DNA from: Actinomycetes bacterium
GTDB taxonomy: Bacteria > Actinomycetota > JAICYB01
DNA: 64,000 nt
Assembly (NCBI GenBank): GCA_025934435.1
Contig: JAICYB010000015.1
Location: forward strand, 1 to 64,000
Direction: 5' to 3'
Below, piece after piece: positions 23,090 through 32,581 of the stretch. The notes below the pieces were generated by a model, which worked only from the letters and a program-made list of their open reading frames with translations, was not told where the DNA came from and searched no databases. How positions within the stretch are numbered: position 1 is the stretch's first letter; every line of letters starts with the position of its first letter. The position numbers and the translations under genes are program-made.

Positions 23090-24790
23090 ATGAGCACGTT
23101 TTCGCGTCTGCTGACAGACGCGAACGCGGCGGTCTTCATGCTGCTCGCCTTCGCGAGTGTGCGAGAGTACCGCCGCGGCCGCGGAACGGCCCCCGCGTGG
23201 GCCGCTACCGCGTTCACCATGATCGGCGCGGTCGCGTGGCTCGCCGTCTTCCCCGTCCAGCCGTCGTCCAACATCTACCACGCGCTCTGGTACCAGATCT
23301 TCATCCGCTTCGTCCTCGCCGTGCTCGTCGCTTTCCCCTACTGCCTCTACCGGATCGCCGTCACCTTCCGGCCTCCGTCGCGAGTCGTGCGGCGGACGGT
23401 GGACCTCCTCACGGGCGGCTTGATCGTCGCGTTCTTCGCCGCGCCCCGGTTCCCGGGACCGAACGAGCATCGTCCGGCGTGGCTGATCCCGTACACGCTC
23501 GCGCTGATCGTGCAGTGGACGGTGCCCTCGATCTACGCGGCCGTCTCGCTCTGGCGGGCGGGCGCCCGGCGACCCACCGCCGCGCGATACCGCATGCGTC
23601 TGCTGGGCGCGGCTACGGCGGCGCTCACGGCGCTGATCTACATCTCGGCTCTGCTCCCGCAGGGCAACGCGAACAAGCCGAACAACCTCATCCAGCTCAT
23701 GCAACTCGCCGTCGGAGTCGTGTTCTTCGTCGGCCTCGCGCCGCCGCGCGCGCTTGTGACGTACTGGCAGCGTCCGGAACAGGAAGCAGCCCGCATCGCG
23801 ATGTCGAACCTCATGGCGGCGGTCACCGCCTCCGAGGTGGCGGACACGATCCTCCCCCACCTCGTCGCCCTGATCGGCGCGCAGAGCGCGGCGCTCTACA
23901 ACAAGGACGGATCACTGTTCGCGTCGTTCGGCGATCTTCCGCAGGATGCGCAGACGGACATCGGCGAGTCGCAGCCCTCCGCCGGGAAACTCCGGGTGGC
24001 ACTCAAGAACGGCGGTTCGATCGTCGTCCGAAGCACCACGTACTCCCCGCTCTTCGGCGGGGACAGCCTCGGCGTCCTGCAATGGTTCGGCGACCTCACC
24101 GACCTGGCGCTCGCTCGTTGTGCGTCGATCGCACGAGAACGCGAGTTCATCTCGAACGCCGCGCACGAGCTCCGGACACCGCTCACGACGATGACGGGAC
24201 TCGCGTCGATGATCGCCGCCGACCGTGTGGCGATGGACGAAGCACAACTCCAGCAGTGCGTCGAGGGTCTCGTCCGCCAAGGCAACCGCGCGCGAGAGCT
24301 CGTCAACACGATGCTCGACATGGCGCAGATCGAGCGCGGCACGGTCTCCTTCGCCGACGACGTGATCGAACTCTCGGATGTCGTCGACGACTCGCTCGAC
24401 TTCACTCCCGCGCCGTCCGACCGGCAGATCGTTGTGAAGATCCCGGACGATGCACGCGTTCGCGGGGACGCCGAGCGCCTCGAACAGGTGCTCGTGAACC
24501 TCTTGACCAACGCGTACCGGCACGGTGGTAAGACGATCACGATCGAGGCACACCACGAGCAGGACGGGATCGTCCTGTCGGTTTCGGACAGCGGCGACGG
24601 TGTTCCGTCCGACCTGATCCCGCGGTTGTTCGATCCGTTCACGCGCGGCGCGAGTGCGAACGGCACGGGATCCGGCCTCGGGCTCGCGATCTGCCGCCGG
24701 ATCGTCGAAGCGCTCGGCGGTGCGATCACATACGACCCGACGCCGGAGTGGCGCTCCCGCTTCAAGGTCGAACTGAGGAAGGCGGCGTGA
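23090..24790 (+). CDS. Membrane sensor histidine kinase
   Basis: A 566-residue kinase. Residues 1-230 contain about seven hydrophobic segments, a 7TM-type sensor module. Residues 245-340 look like a GAF-type or other small sensor domain. HisKA follows with NAAHELRTPLTT (His359), then HATPase with the N-box EQVLVNLLTNAYRHG, the G1 motif DSGDGV and the G2 motif GSGLGLAICRRIV. It overlaps the response regulator gene by 4 bp. The signal is unknown. Confidence 0.9.
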   Translation: MSTFSRLLTDANAAVFMLLAFASVREYRRGRGTAPAWAATAFTMIGAVAWLAVFPVQPSSNIYHALWYQIFIRFVLAVLVAFPYCLYRIAVTFRPPSRVVRRTVDLLTGGLIVAFFAAPRFPGPNEHRPAWLIPYTLALIVQWTVPSIYAAVSLWRAGARRPTAARYRMRLLGAATAALTALIYISALLPQGNANKPNNLIQLMQLAVGVVFFVGLAPPRALVTYWQRPEQEAARIAMSNLMAAVTASEVADTILPHLVALIGAQSAALYNKDGSLFASFGDLPQDAQTDIGESQPSAGKLRVALKNGGSIVVRSTTYSPLFGGDSLGVLQWFGDLTDLALARCASIAREREFISNAAHELRTPLTTMTGLASMIAADRVAMDEAQLQQCVEGLVRQGNRARELVNTMLDMAQIERGTVSFADDVIELSDVVDDSLDFTPAPSDRQIVVKIPDDARVRGDAERLEQVLVNLLTNAYRHGGKTITIEAHHEQDGIVLSVSDSGDGVPSDLIPRLFDPFTRGASANGTGSGLGLAICRRIVEALGGAITYDPTPEWRSRFKVELRKAA

Positions 24791-25161
24791 GCAAGATCCT
24801 CGTCGTCGACGACGAACCGGATGTCCTGTTCACGGTGAAGATCGCACTACAGGTGTGCGGCTACGACATCATCGAAGCGGAGAACGGACACCAGGCCCTC
24901 GAGCGTGCGTGGGAATTCCCCGACGCCGTCGTGCTCGACTTGCGCCTCCCGGACATGGACGGGAGTGAGGTCCTGAAAGCCATCAAGGCGGAGCCGGCGC
25001 TCGCGCACATCCCGGTACTCTGCCTATCCGCGCACAGCGACAGCTCGACGAAGCAGCGGATGCTCGCCCTCGGCGCGAGCGCGTACGTCAACAAACCGTT
25101 CGACGTCAAACACCTCCGGGCGACGATCGCCGAATTGCTCGAAACGCGCAACGCATCCTGA
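24787..25161 (+). CDS. Single-domain response regulator
   Basis: A 124-residue receiver domain without output domain. Acidic pair at residues 8-9, phosphoacceptor Asp51 in VVLDLRLPDMDG, Ser81 at the switch position and Lys103 in NKPF. The start is GTG 24787, overlapping the kinase stop (GTGA). A longer frame from 24748 is inside the kinase gene. It is the cognate partner of the upstream kinase and must signal by protein contact. Confidence 0.9.
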   Translation: MSKILVVDDEPDVLFTVKIALQVCGYDIIEAENGHQALERAWEFPDAVVLDLRLPDMDGSEVLKAIKAEPALAHIPVLCLSAHSDSSTKQRMLALGASAYVNKPFDVKHLRATIAELLETRNAS

Positions 25162-25211
25162 TCGCAGCGGGCACCTTCACGACGCATCCTGATCCACGGC
25201 ACACTGGATGC

Positions 25212-25688
25212 ATGGTCTCTCCTGAGACGCGCATCGGGCACGTCCACCTGAAGGTCAGCGACCTCGACCGTTCGGAGCGCTTCTACATCGACGTCCTCGG
25301 CATGGAGCGAACCACACGCCTCGGCGACCAGGCGACGTTCCTCGCCTACGGCGATTACCACCATCACCTCGGGCTGAACGTCTGGCACTCGAAAGGCAAA
25401 CCGCCGGCGCCGGTCGAGGCGGCTGGGCTCTACCACTTCGCGATCCTCTACCCGTCGCGCAAGGACCTCGCGAACGCCGTGAAGCGCGTCTTCGAGAAGG
25501 GATGGTCGATCGACGGCGCGGCGAACCATCACGCGAACATCTCGATCTACATGCACGACCCGGATATGAACGGCATCGAGCTCTACTACGACCTCCCGAA
25601 AGAGGAATGGCGTCGGAATCCGGACGGAACGCTGTGGCTCGGTTCCGATCCGCTCGACGTCGAGGCTCTCGTAGCCGAAGCCGATTAA
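25212..25688 (+). CDS. VOC-family protein (glyoxalase / ring-cleavage dioxygenase-like)
   Basis: A 158-residue protein with two vicinal-oxygen-chelate beta-alpha-beta modules. Likely metal ligands are His11 in GHVHLKVSDLDRS, His66 or a neighbour in the DYHHHLGLN stretch, and Glu117 in NGIELYYD. The YHFAILYPSR segment is typical of the CatE-like catechol dioxygenase subgroup, although the reaction cannot be fixed. It lies just upstream of a CoA transferase gene and is probably cotranscribed with it. Confidence 0.82.
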   Translation: MVSPETRIGHVHLKVSDLDRSERFYIDVLGMERTTRLGDQATFLAYGDYHHHLGLNVWHSKGKPPAPVEAAGLYHFAILYPSRKDLANAVKRVFEKGWSIDGAANHHANISIYMHDPDMNGIELYYDLPKEEWRRNPDGTLWLGSDPLDVEALVAEAD

Positions 25689-25700
25689 GCTGTGCGCCGC

Positions 25701-26885
25701 ATGAGCGGCGCGCTCGACGGTCTCAAGATCTGCGACCTCACGCAGTTCGAGGCCGGCCCGTCCTGCACAGAGCTCCTCGCGTTCCTCGGCGCGGACGTCA
25801 TCAAGTTCGAAGACCCGAAGCGCGGCGATCAAGGACGCGTCCTCGGCATGGGACCGGGCGACGACTCGATGTACTTCCTGCTGCTGAACCTCAACAAGCG
25901 CAGCGTCACGATCAACCTCAAGTCGGACGAAGGACGCGAGCTCTTCCTGCGCATGCTTGGCACCTTCGACGTGCTCGTCGAGAACTACACGCTCGGGACG
26001 ATGGAACGGTTCGGGCTCGGCTGGGAAACGCTCCACGACCTCCACCCGCGTCTGATCTACGCCAGCGTGCGCGGCTTCGGCGACTCCGGTCCGTACGCGA
26101 ACCACAAGAGCTTCGACATGGTCGGTCAAGCCGCCGGCGGCGCGATGAGCGTCAACGGCACACCGGACGGACCGCCGACACGTCTCGGGCTCACGCTCGG
26201 CGACACCGGAACGGGACTCCACCTCGCCGTCGGCATCCTCGCCGCATACATCCAGCGCGAACGCACGGGCGTCGGGCAGCGCGTCGAGTGCTCGATGCAG
26301 GAAGCCGTCATGAACTACACGCGCGTCGCGATGCTGTCGCACTACCTGTCCGGCGAACCGACGAGGCGGCGCGGCAACCCGATCAAGTACATGTCCGGCG
26401 ACGCCTACCGGTGCAAGGGCGACGGCCCGGACGACTACGCGTTCATCCTCGCGCCGTCCCCGCACATGTGGGACGGGCTCTTGAAGTGCATCGGCCGGAC
26501 GGATCTCATCGGCGATCCGCAGTGGTCGAGCGGAGGATGGCGCGCCTCGCATTGGGACGAGGTGCACGACCTGATCGAAGCGTGGACGGCGGAACGCGAC
26601 AAGTGGACGGTGATGGAGGAGATGCAAGCCGGCGGTGTCCCGGCGAGTGCCGTCTTCGACACCGGGGATCTGCTCGCGAGCGAACACCTGCGCGAGCGCG
26701 GGATGGTGCAGACCGTCGAATTTCCCGCCGGAACCTACGACGTGCCGGGCAACGCCGTGCGGCTCTCTGACTCCGCGACGACGTACTCGGCTGCCCCGCT
26801 CCTCGGCGAGCACACCGACGAGGTGCTGCGCGAACTGCTCGGTGACGTCGACACGGAACGCCTGCGCGCCGACGGCGTGATCTAG
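25701..26885 (+). CDS. CaiB/BaiF (class III) CoA transferase
   Basis: A 394-residue enzyme moving CoA between carboxylic acids. Class III features are GLKICDLTQFEAGP at the N-terminus, GADVIKFEDPKRGDQGR, NLNKRSVTINLKS, and SFDMVGQAAGG, whose Asp is the residue that forms the acyl anhydride. Members include formyl-CoA:oxalate and carnitine CoA transferases. The substrate is not determined by sequence here. ATG 25701 is preferred to GTG 25692, which lies closer to the preceding stop. It converges on rarA with a 4-bp overlap. Confidence 0.9.
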   Translation: MSGALDGLKICDLTQFEAGPSCTELLAFLGADVIKFEDPKRGDQGRVLGMGPGDDSMYFLLLNLNKRSVTINLKSDEGRELFLRMLGTFDVLVENYTLGTMERFGLGWETLHDLHPRLIYASVRGFGDSGPYANHKSFDMVGQAAGGAMSVNGTPDGPPTRLGLTLGDTGTGLHLAVGILAAYIQRERTGVGQRVECSMQEAVMNYTRVAMLSHYLSGEPTRRRGNPIKYMSGDAYRCKGDGPDDYAFILAPSPHMWDGLLKCIGRTDLIGDPQWSSGGWRASHWDEVHDLIEAWTAERDKWTVMEEMQAGGVPASAVFDTGDLLASEHLRERGMVQTVEFPAGTYDVPGNAVRLSDSATTYSAAPLLGEHTDEVLRELLGDVDTERLRADGVI

Positions 26886-28099
26886 GGCTCCCAGTACTTC
26901 TTGTCGTCGAGCTCCGGCGGCCGGTAGTTCTGCTCGGAGTCGTCTTCGGAGTGCGGGTAGCGGTAGCCCTTGCCTTCGCGCGTGAGCTTGCGTGACATCT
27001 GCTTGTCCGACTGCTTGAGGTGCGGCGGCACCTCGTAGGAACGCTGCTTCAGGTCCTCACGCACTTTGATCATGGCGCGCGCGATGGCGTTCGACTTCGG
27101 CGCGAGTGAGAGATAGACGGCCGCTTCGGCGAGCGCGAAGGCCGACTCGGGAAGTCCGACGTACTCGTTCGCCTGCGCCGCCGACGTGGCCACGACGAGT
27201 GCTTGCGGATCGGCGAGGCCGATGTCCTCGGACGCGAGGACGACCATACGTCGCGCGATGAAGCGCGGATCCTCGCCGCCGTCGATCATCTCGAACAACC
27301 AGTAGAGAGCGGCGTCCGGATCGGAGCCGCGCATCGACTTGATGAACGCGGAGATCACGTCGTAGTGACGGTCCTGCGCTTTGTCGTAGCGCACGACACG
27401 GCGCGCCATCGCCTGTTGCACGTTGTCCAGCGAGATGCGGTGGTCCTCGGCGAGGGCCGACGCGGCCTCGAGCGCGTTGAGCGCGGTCCGCGCGTCGCCG
27501 CCGGCCTTCTCCGATATCCAGTCGAGCGCCTCGTCGTCGGCTTCGAAGTCGGGCAGCCCGCGTTCGTCGCCGAGCGCGTGTTCGAGGATGCGCTTCACGG
27601 AGACGGGCTCGAGCGGCTCGAGGCGGAAGAGCAACGACCGCGACAACAGCGGCGAGTTCACTTCGAAGAACGGGTTCTCGGTCGTCGCGCCGATGAGGAT
27701 GATGAGGCCTTCCTCGACCGCGCCGAGGAAGGCGTCCTGCTGCGCGCGGTTGAACCGGTGGATCTCGTCGAGGAACAGGACGGTACGCCCGAACTTCCGC
27801 GCGTTCGCGATCACCTTGCGGACGTCGGCGACGCCGGCCGATATCGCGGACAGCTTCTCGACGGGCGACTTCGTCCGCTCCGCGACGAGGTGAGCGATCG
27901 TCGTTTTCCCCGTTCCCGCGGGGCCCCAGAGGATGGCGCTCCGGAGCTCGTCACGTTCGATGAGGGCGCGGAGGGTCGTCCCCGGGCCGATGACCTTCTC
28001 CTGCCCGGTGACCTCGTCGATCGTGCGTGGACGCATCCGGGCGGCGAGCGGAGGCCGAGGGTCCGCACGACCGGTATGGTCGAAGAGCTGGTCCGGCAT
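26882..28099 (-). CDS. rarA: Replication-associated recombination protein RarA (MgsA)
   Basis: A 405-residue AAA+ ATPase acting at stalled replication forks. It has Walker A GPAGTGKTT, Walker B LFLDEIHRFN, sensor GATTENPFFEVN, and the C-terminal tetramerisation and helical region (RFIARRMVVLASEDIGLADP, EVPPHLK). ATG 28099 is right for the family (MPDQLF...RPRTIDEVTGQEKVIG). It is at the downstream end of a minus-strand run whose order (relA, dtd, hisS, aspS, rarA) is common in Actinomycetota. Confidence 0.93.
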   Translation of the reverse strand: MPDQLFDHTGRADPRPPLAARMRPRTIDEVTGQEKVIGPGTTLRALIERDELRSAILWGPAGTGKTTIAHLVAERTKSPVEKLSAISAGVADVRKVIANARKFGRTVLFLDEIHRFNRAQQDAFLGAVEEGLIILIGATTENPFFEVNSPLLSRSLLFRLEPLEPVSVKRILEHALGDERGLPDFEADDEALDWISEKAGGDARTALNALEAASALAEDHRISLDNVQQAMARRVVRYDKAQDRHYDVISAFIKSMRGSDPDAALYWLFEMIDGGEDPRFIARRMVVLASEDIGLADPQALVVATSAAQANEYVGLPESAFALAEAAVYLSLAPKSNAIARAMIKVREDLKQRSYEVPPHLKQSDKQMSRKLTREGKGYRYPHSEDDSEQNYRPPELDDKKYWEP

Positions 28100-28114
28100 C
28101 GCACAATCGTAGAC

Positions 28115-28903
28115 GTGCATCCACTCATCTCCGCCCCCGAGCTCGCCCGGCAGCTGGACGATGTCCGCGTCATCGACGTCCGGTGGGCACTCGGTGATCC
28201 CGAAGCCGGACGTGGCGGCTACGAAGCCGGACACATCCCCGGCGCGGTCTTCATCGATCTCGAGCACGAGATCACCGGACCGAACGAGGGTCTCGGCCGC
28301 CATCCGCTCCCGACCGCCGAGCGATTCGAGGATGCGATGCGACGTGCCGGTGTCGACGACGCGACGTCCGTCGTTGTGTACGACGACGCTGGTGGTTCGT
28401 CCGCCGGGCGACTGTGGTGGTTGCTGAAAGCGTTCGGCCACGACGACGTCCGCCTGCTCGACGGCGGGCTGCAAGCGTGGACGGGACCTCTCGAGACGGG
28501 AACACGCTCCTACGATCGCGGGGCGTTCACGGCGAAGCCGCTCGATCCGTCGATGTTCGTGACGATCGACGACGTCGGGAACGCGAGCGTGCTGCTCGAT
28601 GCGCGTGCGCCCGAGCGCTACCGCGGCGAGGTCGAGCCCGTCGATCCTGTTCCGGGACACATCCCCGGAGCGGTCAACGCGTTCTGGAAGGACAACCTCG
28701 GCGACGACGGACGATTCCTTCCGCCCGACGAGCTACGACGGCGCTACGAAACGTTCGGCGGCGACGTCGTCGTGTACTGCGGGTCCGGTGTGAATGCGTG
28801 CCACGACGTCATCGCGATGACGGTGGTCGGGCTTCGTCCCGCCAAGCTGTACGCGGGTTCGTACAGCGAGTGGTCGCGCGCCGGTAAACCGACTCAGCGG
28901 TAG
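28115..28903 (+). CDS. Sulfurtransferase with two rhodanese domains
   Basis: A 262-residue thiosulfate or 3-mercaptopyruvate sulfurtransferase. The first, inactive rhodanese domain has VIDVRW, YEAGHIPGAVFIDLE and VVVYDDAGG. The second has VLLDARAPERYRGE, PGHIPGAVN and the active loop VVYCGSGVNACH with the catalytic Cys. Starts at GTG 28115 or ATG 28076 are possible. The former is preferred because the latter would overlap the divergent rarA gene. It converges with the formamidase gene, overlapping by 10 bp. Confidence 0.88.
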   Translation: MHPLISAPELARQLDDVRVIDVRWALGDPEAGRGGYEAGHIPGAVFIDLEHEITGPNEGLGRHPLPTAERFEDAMRRAGVDDATSVVVYDDAGGSSAGRLWWLLKAFGHDDVRLLDGGLQAWTGPLETGTRSYDRGAFTAKPLDPSMFVTIDDVGNASVLLDARAPERYRGEVEPVDPVPGHIPGAVNAFWKDNLGDDGRFLPPDELRRRYETFGGDVVVYCGSGVNACHDVIAMTVVGLRPAKLYAGSYSEWSRAGKPTQR

Positions 28904-29802
28904 TACTCGTTCGGCAGCACCGCGTGTGCGCCGACGACGCCGTTGACGAGCTGGGTGACGCGGACGTCCACGACGACGCTCGCGAAAGCCATCGCCTGTT
29001 TCCGCTGGAACCCTCGTTCGACGAGGAGATCGAGCATCTGATCGATCGCTTGATGGATGGCGGCTTCGATGTCGTCGGCGAGGCCGAAGGTGATCCATCC
29101 GGACGGCGTACGTGCCCGCGGCATCGCGAGCCGTTCGTCCAGAACGTCAAGCTTCACCTCGACGCGTTCCATCGGGCATTCGATCGCCATGCCGGACACT
29201 TCCCCGTCGCCCTGGCGTCCGTGCCCGTCGCCGATCGAGAGGAGCGCACCGTCGACGGAGATCGGAAGCAGAAGCGTCGAGCCCGCCACGAGCTCTTTGC
29301 AGTCGAGGTTGCCGCCGCAGAACCGTGGGGGCCCGGTCGGATGCGAGCCGGCTTCGTCCGGCGGCATGCCGACGACGCCCATGAACGGACGAAGGTCGAC
29401 GATGTAGCCGTACTGATTGACGGCCGTGTTCGCGTCGGGATCGAGCGTCCACGCGAACCACGTCATCGGTTCGTCCTGCACACCGACGTGTTCGTTCAGC
29501 GTCGACGGGTAGCCGCCGCCGCCCGTCGATCCCCACACTCCCGGACGGATGTCGACGAATTCGACGGCAAGTGTCATGCCTTGCTTCGCGCCGTTGACCG
29601 CGATGGGCCCGCAGAGCGCGTGTCCCGGTCCGGCGCCGTCCATACGCTTCACGTCCCCGCCCTTGAAGGGTTCGAGATGCGCGCCGGCGTCGAGCGTACG
29701 CAGCACAACGGTGTCGCCGGGATCGACGATGAGGACCGGCTCCCGCTCACGCGAGAAGTCGTAATGGAGCGTTTCGAGCGTCGGCTCGAGCGCATGTTTC
29801 AC
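28894..29802 (-). CDS. Acetamidase/formamidase family protein
   Basis: A 302-residue hydrolase releasing ammonia from formamide, acetamide or similar amides. Family motifs are DPGDTVVLRTLDAG, GHALCGPIAVNGAKQGMTLAVEF, PRFCGGNLDCKEL and SIGDGHGRQGDGEVSG. It is shorter than the 400-residue fungal-type enzymes and fits the bacterial FmdA-like group of about 300. Its start overlaps the upstream dipeptidase stop by 4 bp, so the two form an operon. Confidence 0.9.
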   Translation of the reverse strand: MKHALEPTLETLHYDFSREREPVLIVDPGDTVVLRTLDAGAHLEPFKGGDVKRMDGAGPGHALCGPIAVNGAKQGMTLAVEFVDIRPGVWGSTGGGGYPSTLNEHVGVQDEPMTWFAWTLDPDANTAVNQYGYIVDLRPFMGVVGMPPDEAGSHPTGPPRFCGGNLDCKELVAGSTLLLPISVDGALLSIGDGHGRQGDGEVSGMAIECPMERVEVKLDVLDERLAMPRARTPSGWITFGLADDIEAAIHQAIDQMLDLLVERGFQRKQAMAFASVVVDVRVTQLVNGVVGAHAVLPNEYYR

Positions 29803-30833
29803 GGGAGCGCTTCGCTGAGGAGGCGCAGCCAGTTCTCACCGAGCACGCCGGCGCGGGCTTCGGCCGGGACGACGTCGGCGATGCGCGCGAGATCGGCGGA
29901 CGAATCGATCTCGACAGGCGTTTCGTCCACACCGAGGCCGCCGTCGAAGTCGGACCCGATCCCGACGTGCTCCCACCCGATCAGATCGGCGACGTGCTCG
30001 GCCTGCGCACGGACGTGCTCCAGGCAGATGTGATTCTCTCGCGCACTTCGCGTGAGCGCACCGGCGACCATCCATGCTTCCCATTCGCGCGTGAGGAAGC
30101 CGTTGTAGAGGACGAGACCGACGACGCCGTCGCGTTCGCCGATCGCACGGATCATGTCGTCCGTCAGTTGCCGGTCGCCGGGGACGATCTCGCGCGCGTT
30201 CGAATGACTCGCGATGACGCGCCCGGGACCGGCGTCGATCGCGTCCCAGAAACTCTGTTCGGCGATGTGCGAGAAGTCGAGGACGATGCCGAGGTCGCGC
30301 ATACCCGCGACGAGTTCACGTCCCGCTGCGGAGAGCCCACCGGGGCGGCGCGTCCCGCCGCAATAGCGCGTCTGACTCCACGCCGGACCGATGACGCGGA
30401 CGCCGGCGTCGAACCACCACCCGAGCTCACCCGGAGATTCGATGCAGTCGCCGCCTTCGATGAGAACGACGATCCCGAGCTTGCGATCGGTCTCCCACGC
30501 GGCGAGGTGGTCCGCGAGATCGGACCGCGTCCGGATGATCCTCACGTCGCCCGCGTCCTCCCATCGCCGGTATACGTCGAGCTGCTTACAGGCGCTTTCA
30601 TCCGGTGGCTCCCGGTAGAGACCGTTGCCGTCGTCGTCGTAGTCGTAGGCGCCGGTGAAGAGCGTCCCGAAGGCGACGGCGACGTTCCCACGTTCGAGCT
30701 CGCGAAGCGTGACCATGCAACCGCTGCGGCCGCCTTCGCGCTCGCGGATCTCGTTCGCCGTGAGCGAGTAGTCCCGACCGGCGAGCACGTTCATCGCCAT
30801 GTCGAGGTGCGCGTCGACGATCCGCGCCGTCAC
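29799..30833 (-). CDS. Membrane (renal) dipeptidase-family metallohydrolase
   Basis: A 344-residue amidohydrolase-superfamily peptidase (M19). Zinc ligands are visible: the DAHLD motif at the N-terminus, the Glu in LIEGGD, and His residues in LDFSHIAEQSF and VIASHSNAR, followed by GIGSDFDGG. No signal peptide or membrane segment is seen, so it is probably cytoplasmic and acts on dipeptides or related amides. The GTG at 30833 overlaps the aspS stop by 4 bp, and the stop overlaps the formamidase start, which continues the operon. Confidence 0.9.
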   Translation of the reverse strand: MTARIVDAHLDMAMNVLAGRDYSLTANEIREREGGRSGCMVTLRELERGNVAVAFGTLFTGAYDYDDDGNGLYREPPDESACKQLDVYRRWEDAGDVRIIRTRSDLADHLAAWETDRKLGIVVLIEGGDCIESPGELGWWFDAGVRVIGPAWSQTRYCGGTRRPGGLSAAGRELVAGMRDLGIVLDFSHIAEQSFWDAIDAGPGRVIASHSNAREIVPGDRQLTDDMIRAIGERDGVVGLVLYNGFLTREWEAWMVAGALTRSARENHICLEHVRAQAEHVADLIGWEHVGIGSDFDGGLGVDETPVEIDSSADLARIADVVPAEARAGVLGENWLRLLSEALP

Positions 30834-32581
30834 TTCTTCTCTTTGATCTGCAATCCCACGTCGCGCAGCGCGTTCGGTTCGACCGGTGCCGGCGCGCCGG
30901 TCATGAGGTCCGTCCCCGTCTGTGACTTCGGGAACGCGATGACGTCGCGGATGGACGTCCCACCGGTCAGCGCGTACACCACGCGGTCGAGTCCCATCCC
31001 GACGCCGCCGTGCGGTGGGGCGCCGTGGCGGAGGCCTTCGAGGAACCACCCGTAGCGCGCCTCGAGCTCCTCGTCGGTTGCGCCGAGGATGCGGAACACC
31101 TTCTCCTGCTGGGCGGCGCGGTGGTTCCGGATCGATCCGGAAAGAAGCTCCATCCCGTTGATGACGAGGTCGTATTGCTGCGTCCTGATCGCTTCGGGAT
31201 CGCTGTCGAGAAGATGCTCGGTCCCCGGGAGCGGCGCGTAGAACGGGTTGCCGACGGAGATCAGCTCGCCTGTCTCGGGATCGCGCTCGAACGCCGGCAT
31301 CTCGACGACCCACACGAACCGCCAGTCCGCCGGCTCCGTCACGTTCGTGATCCGGCCCTGCGTGCGCGCGAGTTCCGTCCGCAGCACGCCGAGGATCTCG
31401 CTGCACGTACGTGGTTCGTCCGCTGCGAGCAGCAGCAGATCACCGACCTGCGCGTCGAGCTCTTTGCGGATCCCGGCGAGTTCGTCGGCCGAGAGGAACT
31501 TCGCGATCGGGGCGCGCAGCTCGTCCGGCTCGACGACCATCCAGACGAGTCCCTTCGCGCCGAGCTCCTGCGCGCGCGCGATGAGCCCGTCGGTGAACGA
31601 ACGGGATGCGTCCGCACCGGCGCCGGGTACGCGAAGACCGCGCACGGCCGGCGCTTGGAACGCCTTGAATCCCGTCTTCGCGAGCACATGCGTCAGATCG
31701 ACGACCGTCGGTCCCGCTGCTTCGCGGATGTCCGGACGATCGCTTCCGTATCTCGCGACCGAGTCGTCGTACGTGACACGCGGGAACGGCGTGACGATCT
31801 CCGCGCCGATGCATTCGCGCCAGACACGCGCCATCAGACCTTCCATGAGCTCCATGACGTCGTCCCGCTCGACGAACGCCATCTCGAAGTCGAGCTGCAC
31901 GTGTTCGATCTGACGGTCCGCGCGCGGGTCTTCGTCGCGGAAACACGGCGCGAGCTGGTAATAGCGCTCGATCCCGCCGACCATCAGCATCTGCTTGTAC
32001 AGCTGCGGCGATTGCGCGAGCGCGTAGAAGTTGCCTTGCTGGTGACGCGACGGGACGAGGAAGTCTCGCGCACCCTCGGGCGTCGCGCGCGCCATGATCG
32101 GCGTCTCGATCTCGACGAAGTCGCGTTCGGCGAAATGATCGCGGATCGCCTGGCGCGCCTTCGACCGGATTCGGAGGTTGCGCTGCATCGGGCCGCGGCG
32201 GATGTCCATGTACCGGTATTTCAGCCGCGTGGTCTCTTCGGTCTCGATGTCGTCCTCGATCGGGAACGGCAGCGGCGGGCACTCCGAGATGACGTCGATC
32301 GCCGCCGCCACGATCTCGATCTCGCCCGTCGGGATGTTCGCGTTGACCGTTCCCTCGGGACGGCGCCGCACCTCGCCCGTGACGGCGACGCACCACTCGT
32401 CGCGCAAGCGATGCGCGTCGGGAACGTTCTCGCAGACCACCTGCACGACGCCGGACGAATCCCTGAGATCGATGAACAGGACGCCCCCGTGATCGCGATG
32501 CGCGTTCACCCACCCCGCGAGGTGCACGCGGACGCCCGCATGCGACGCGCGAAGCTCACCGCAGCTGTGGTCTTTGATCAT
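30830..32581 (-). CDS. aspS: Aspartyl-tRNA synthetase
   Basis: A 583-residue class IIb synthetase charging tRNA-Asp (and perhaps tRNA-Asn). It has the OB-fold anticodon domain (VRVHLAGWVNAHRDHGGVLFIDLRD), class II motif 2 (FRDEDPRADRQIEHVQLDFE), the bacterial GAD insertion at about 280-420, and motif 3 (GVGMGLDRVVYALTG). Length is normal for the bacterial type. It overlaps hisS by 4 bp and the dipeptidase by 4 bp. Whether it is non-discriminating depends on whether asnS exists elsewhere. Confidence 0.96.
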   Translation of the reverse strand: MIKDHSCGELRASHAGVRVHLAGWVNAHRDHGGVLFIDLRDSSGVVQVVCENVPDAHRLRDEWCVAVTGEVRRRPEGTVNANIPTGEIEIVAAAIDVISECPPLPFPIEDDIETEETTRLKYRYMDIRRGPMQRNLRIRSKARQAIRDHFAERDFVEIETPIMARATPEGARDFLVPSRHQQGNFYALAQSPQLYKQMLMVGGIERYYQLAPCFRDEDPRADRQIEHVQLDFEMAFVERDDVMELMEGLMARVWRECIGAEIVTPFPRVTYDDSVARYGSDRPDIREAAGPTVVDLTHVLAKTGFKAFQAPAVRGLRVPGAGADASRSFTDGLIARAQELGAKGLVWMVVEPDELRAPIAKFLSADELAGIRKELDAQVGDLLLLAADEPRTCSEILGVLRTELARTQGRITNVTEPADWRFVWVVEMPAFERDPETGELISVGNPFYAPLPGTEHLLDSDPEAIRTQQYDLVINGMELLSGSIRNHRAAQQEKVFRILGATDEELEARYGWFLEGLRHGAPPHGGVGMGLDRVVYALTGGTSIRDVIAFPKSQTGTDLMTGAPAPVEPNALRDVGLQIKEKK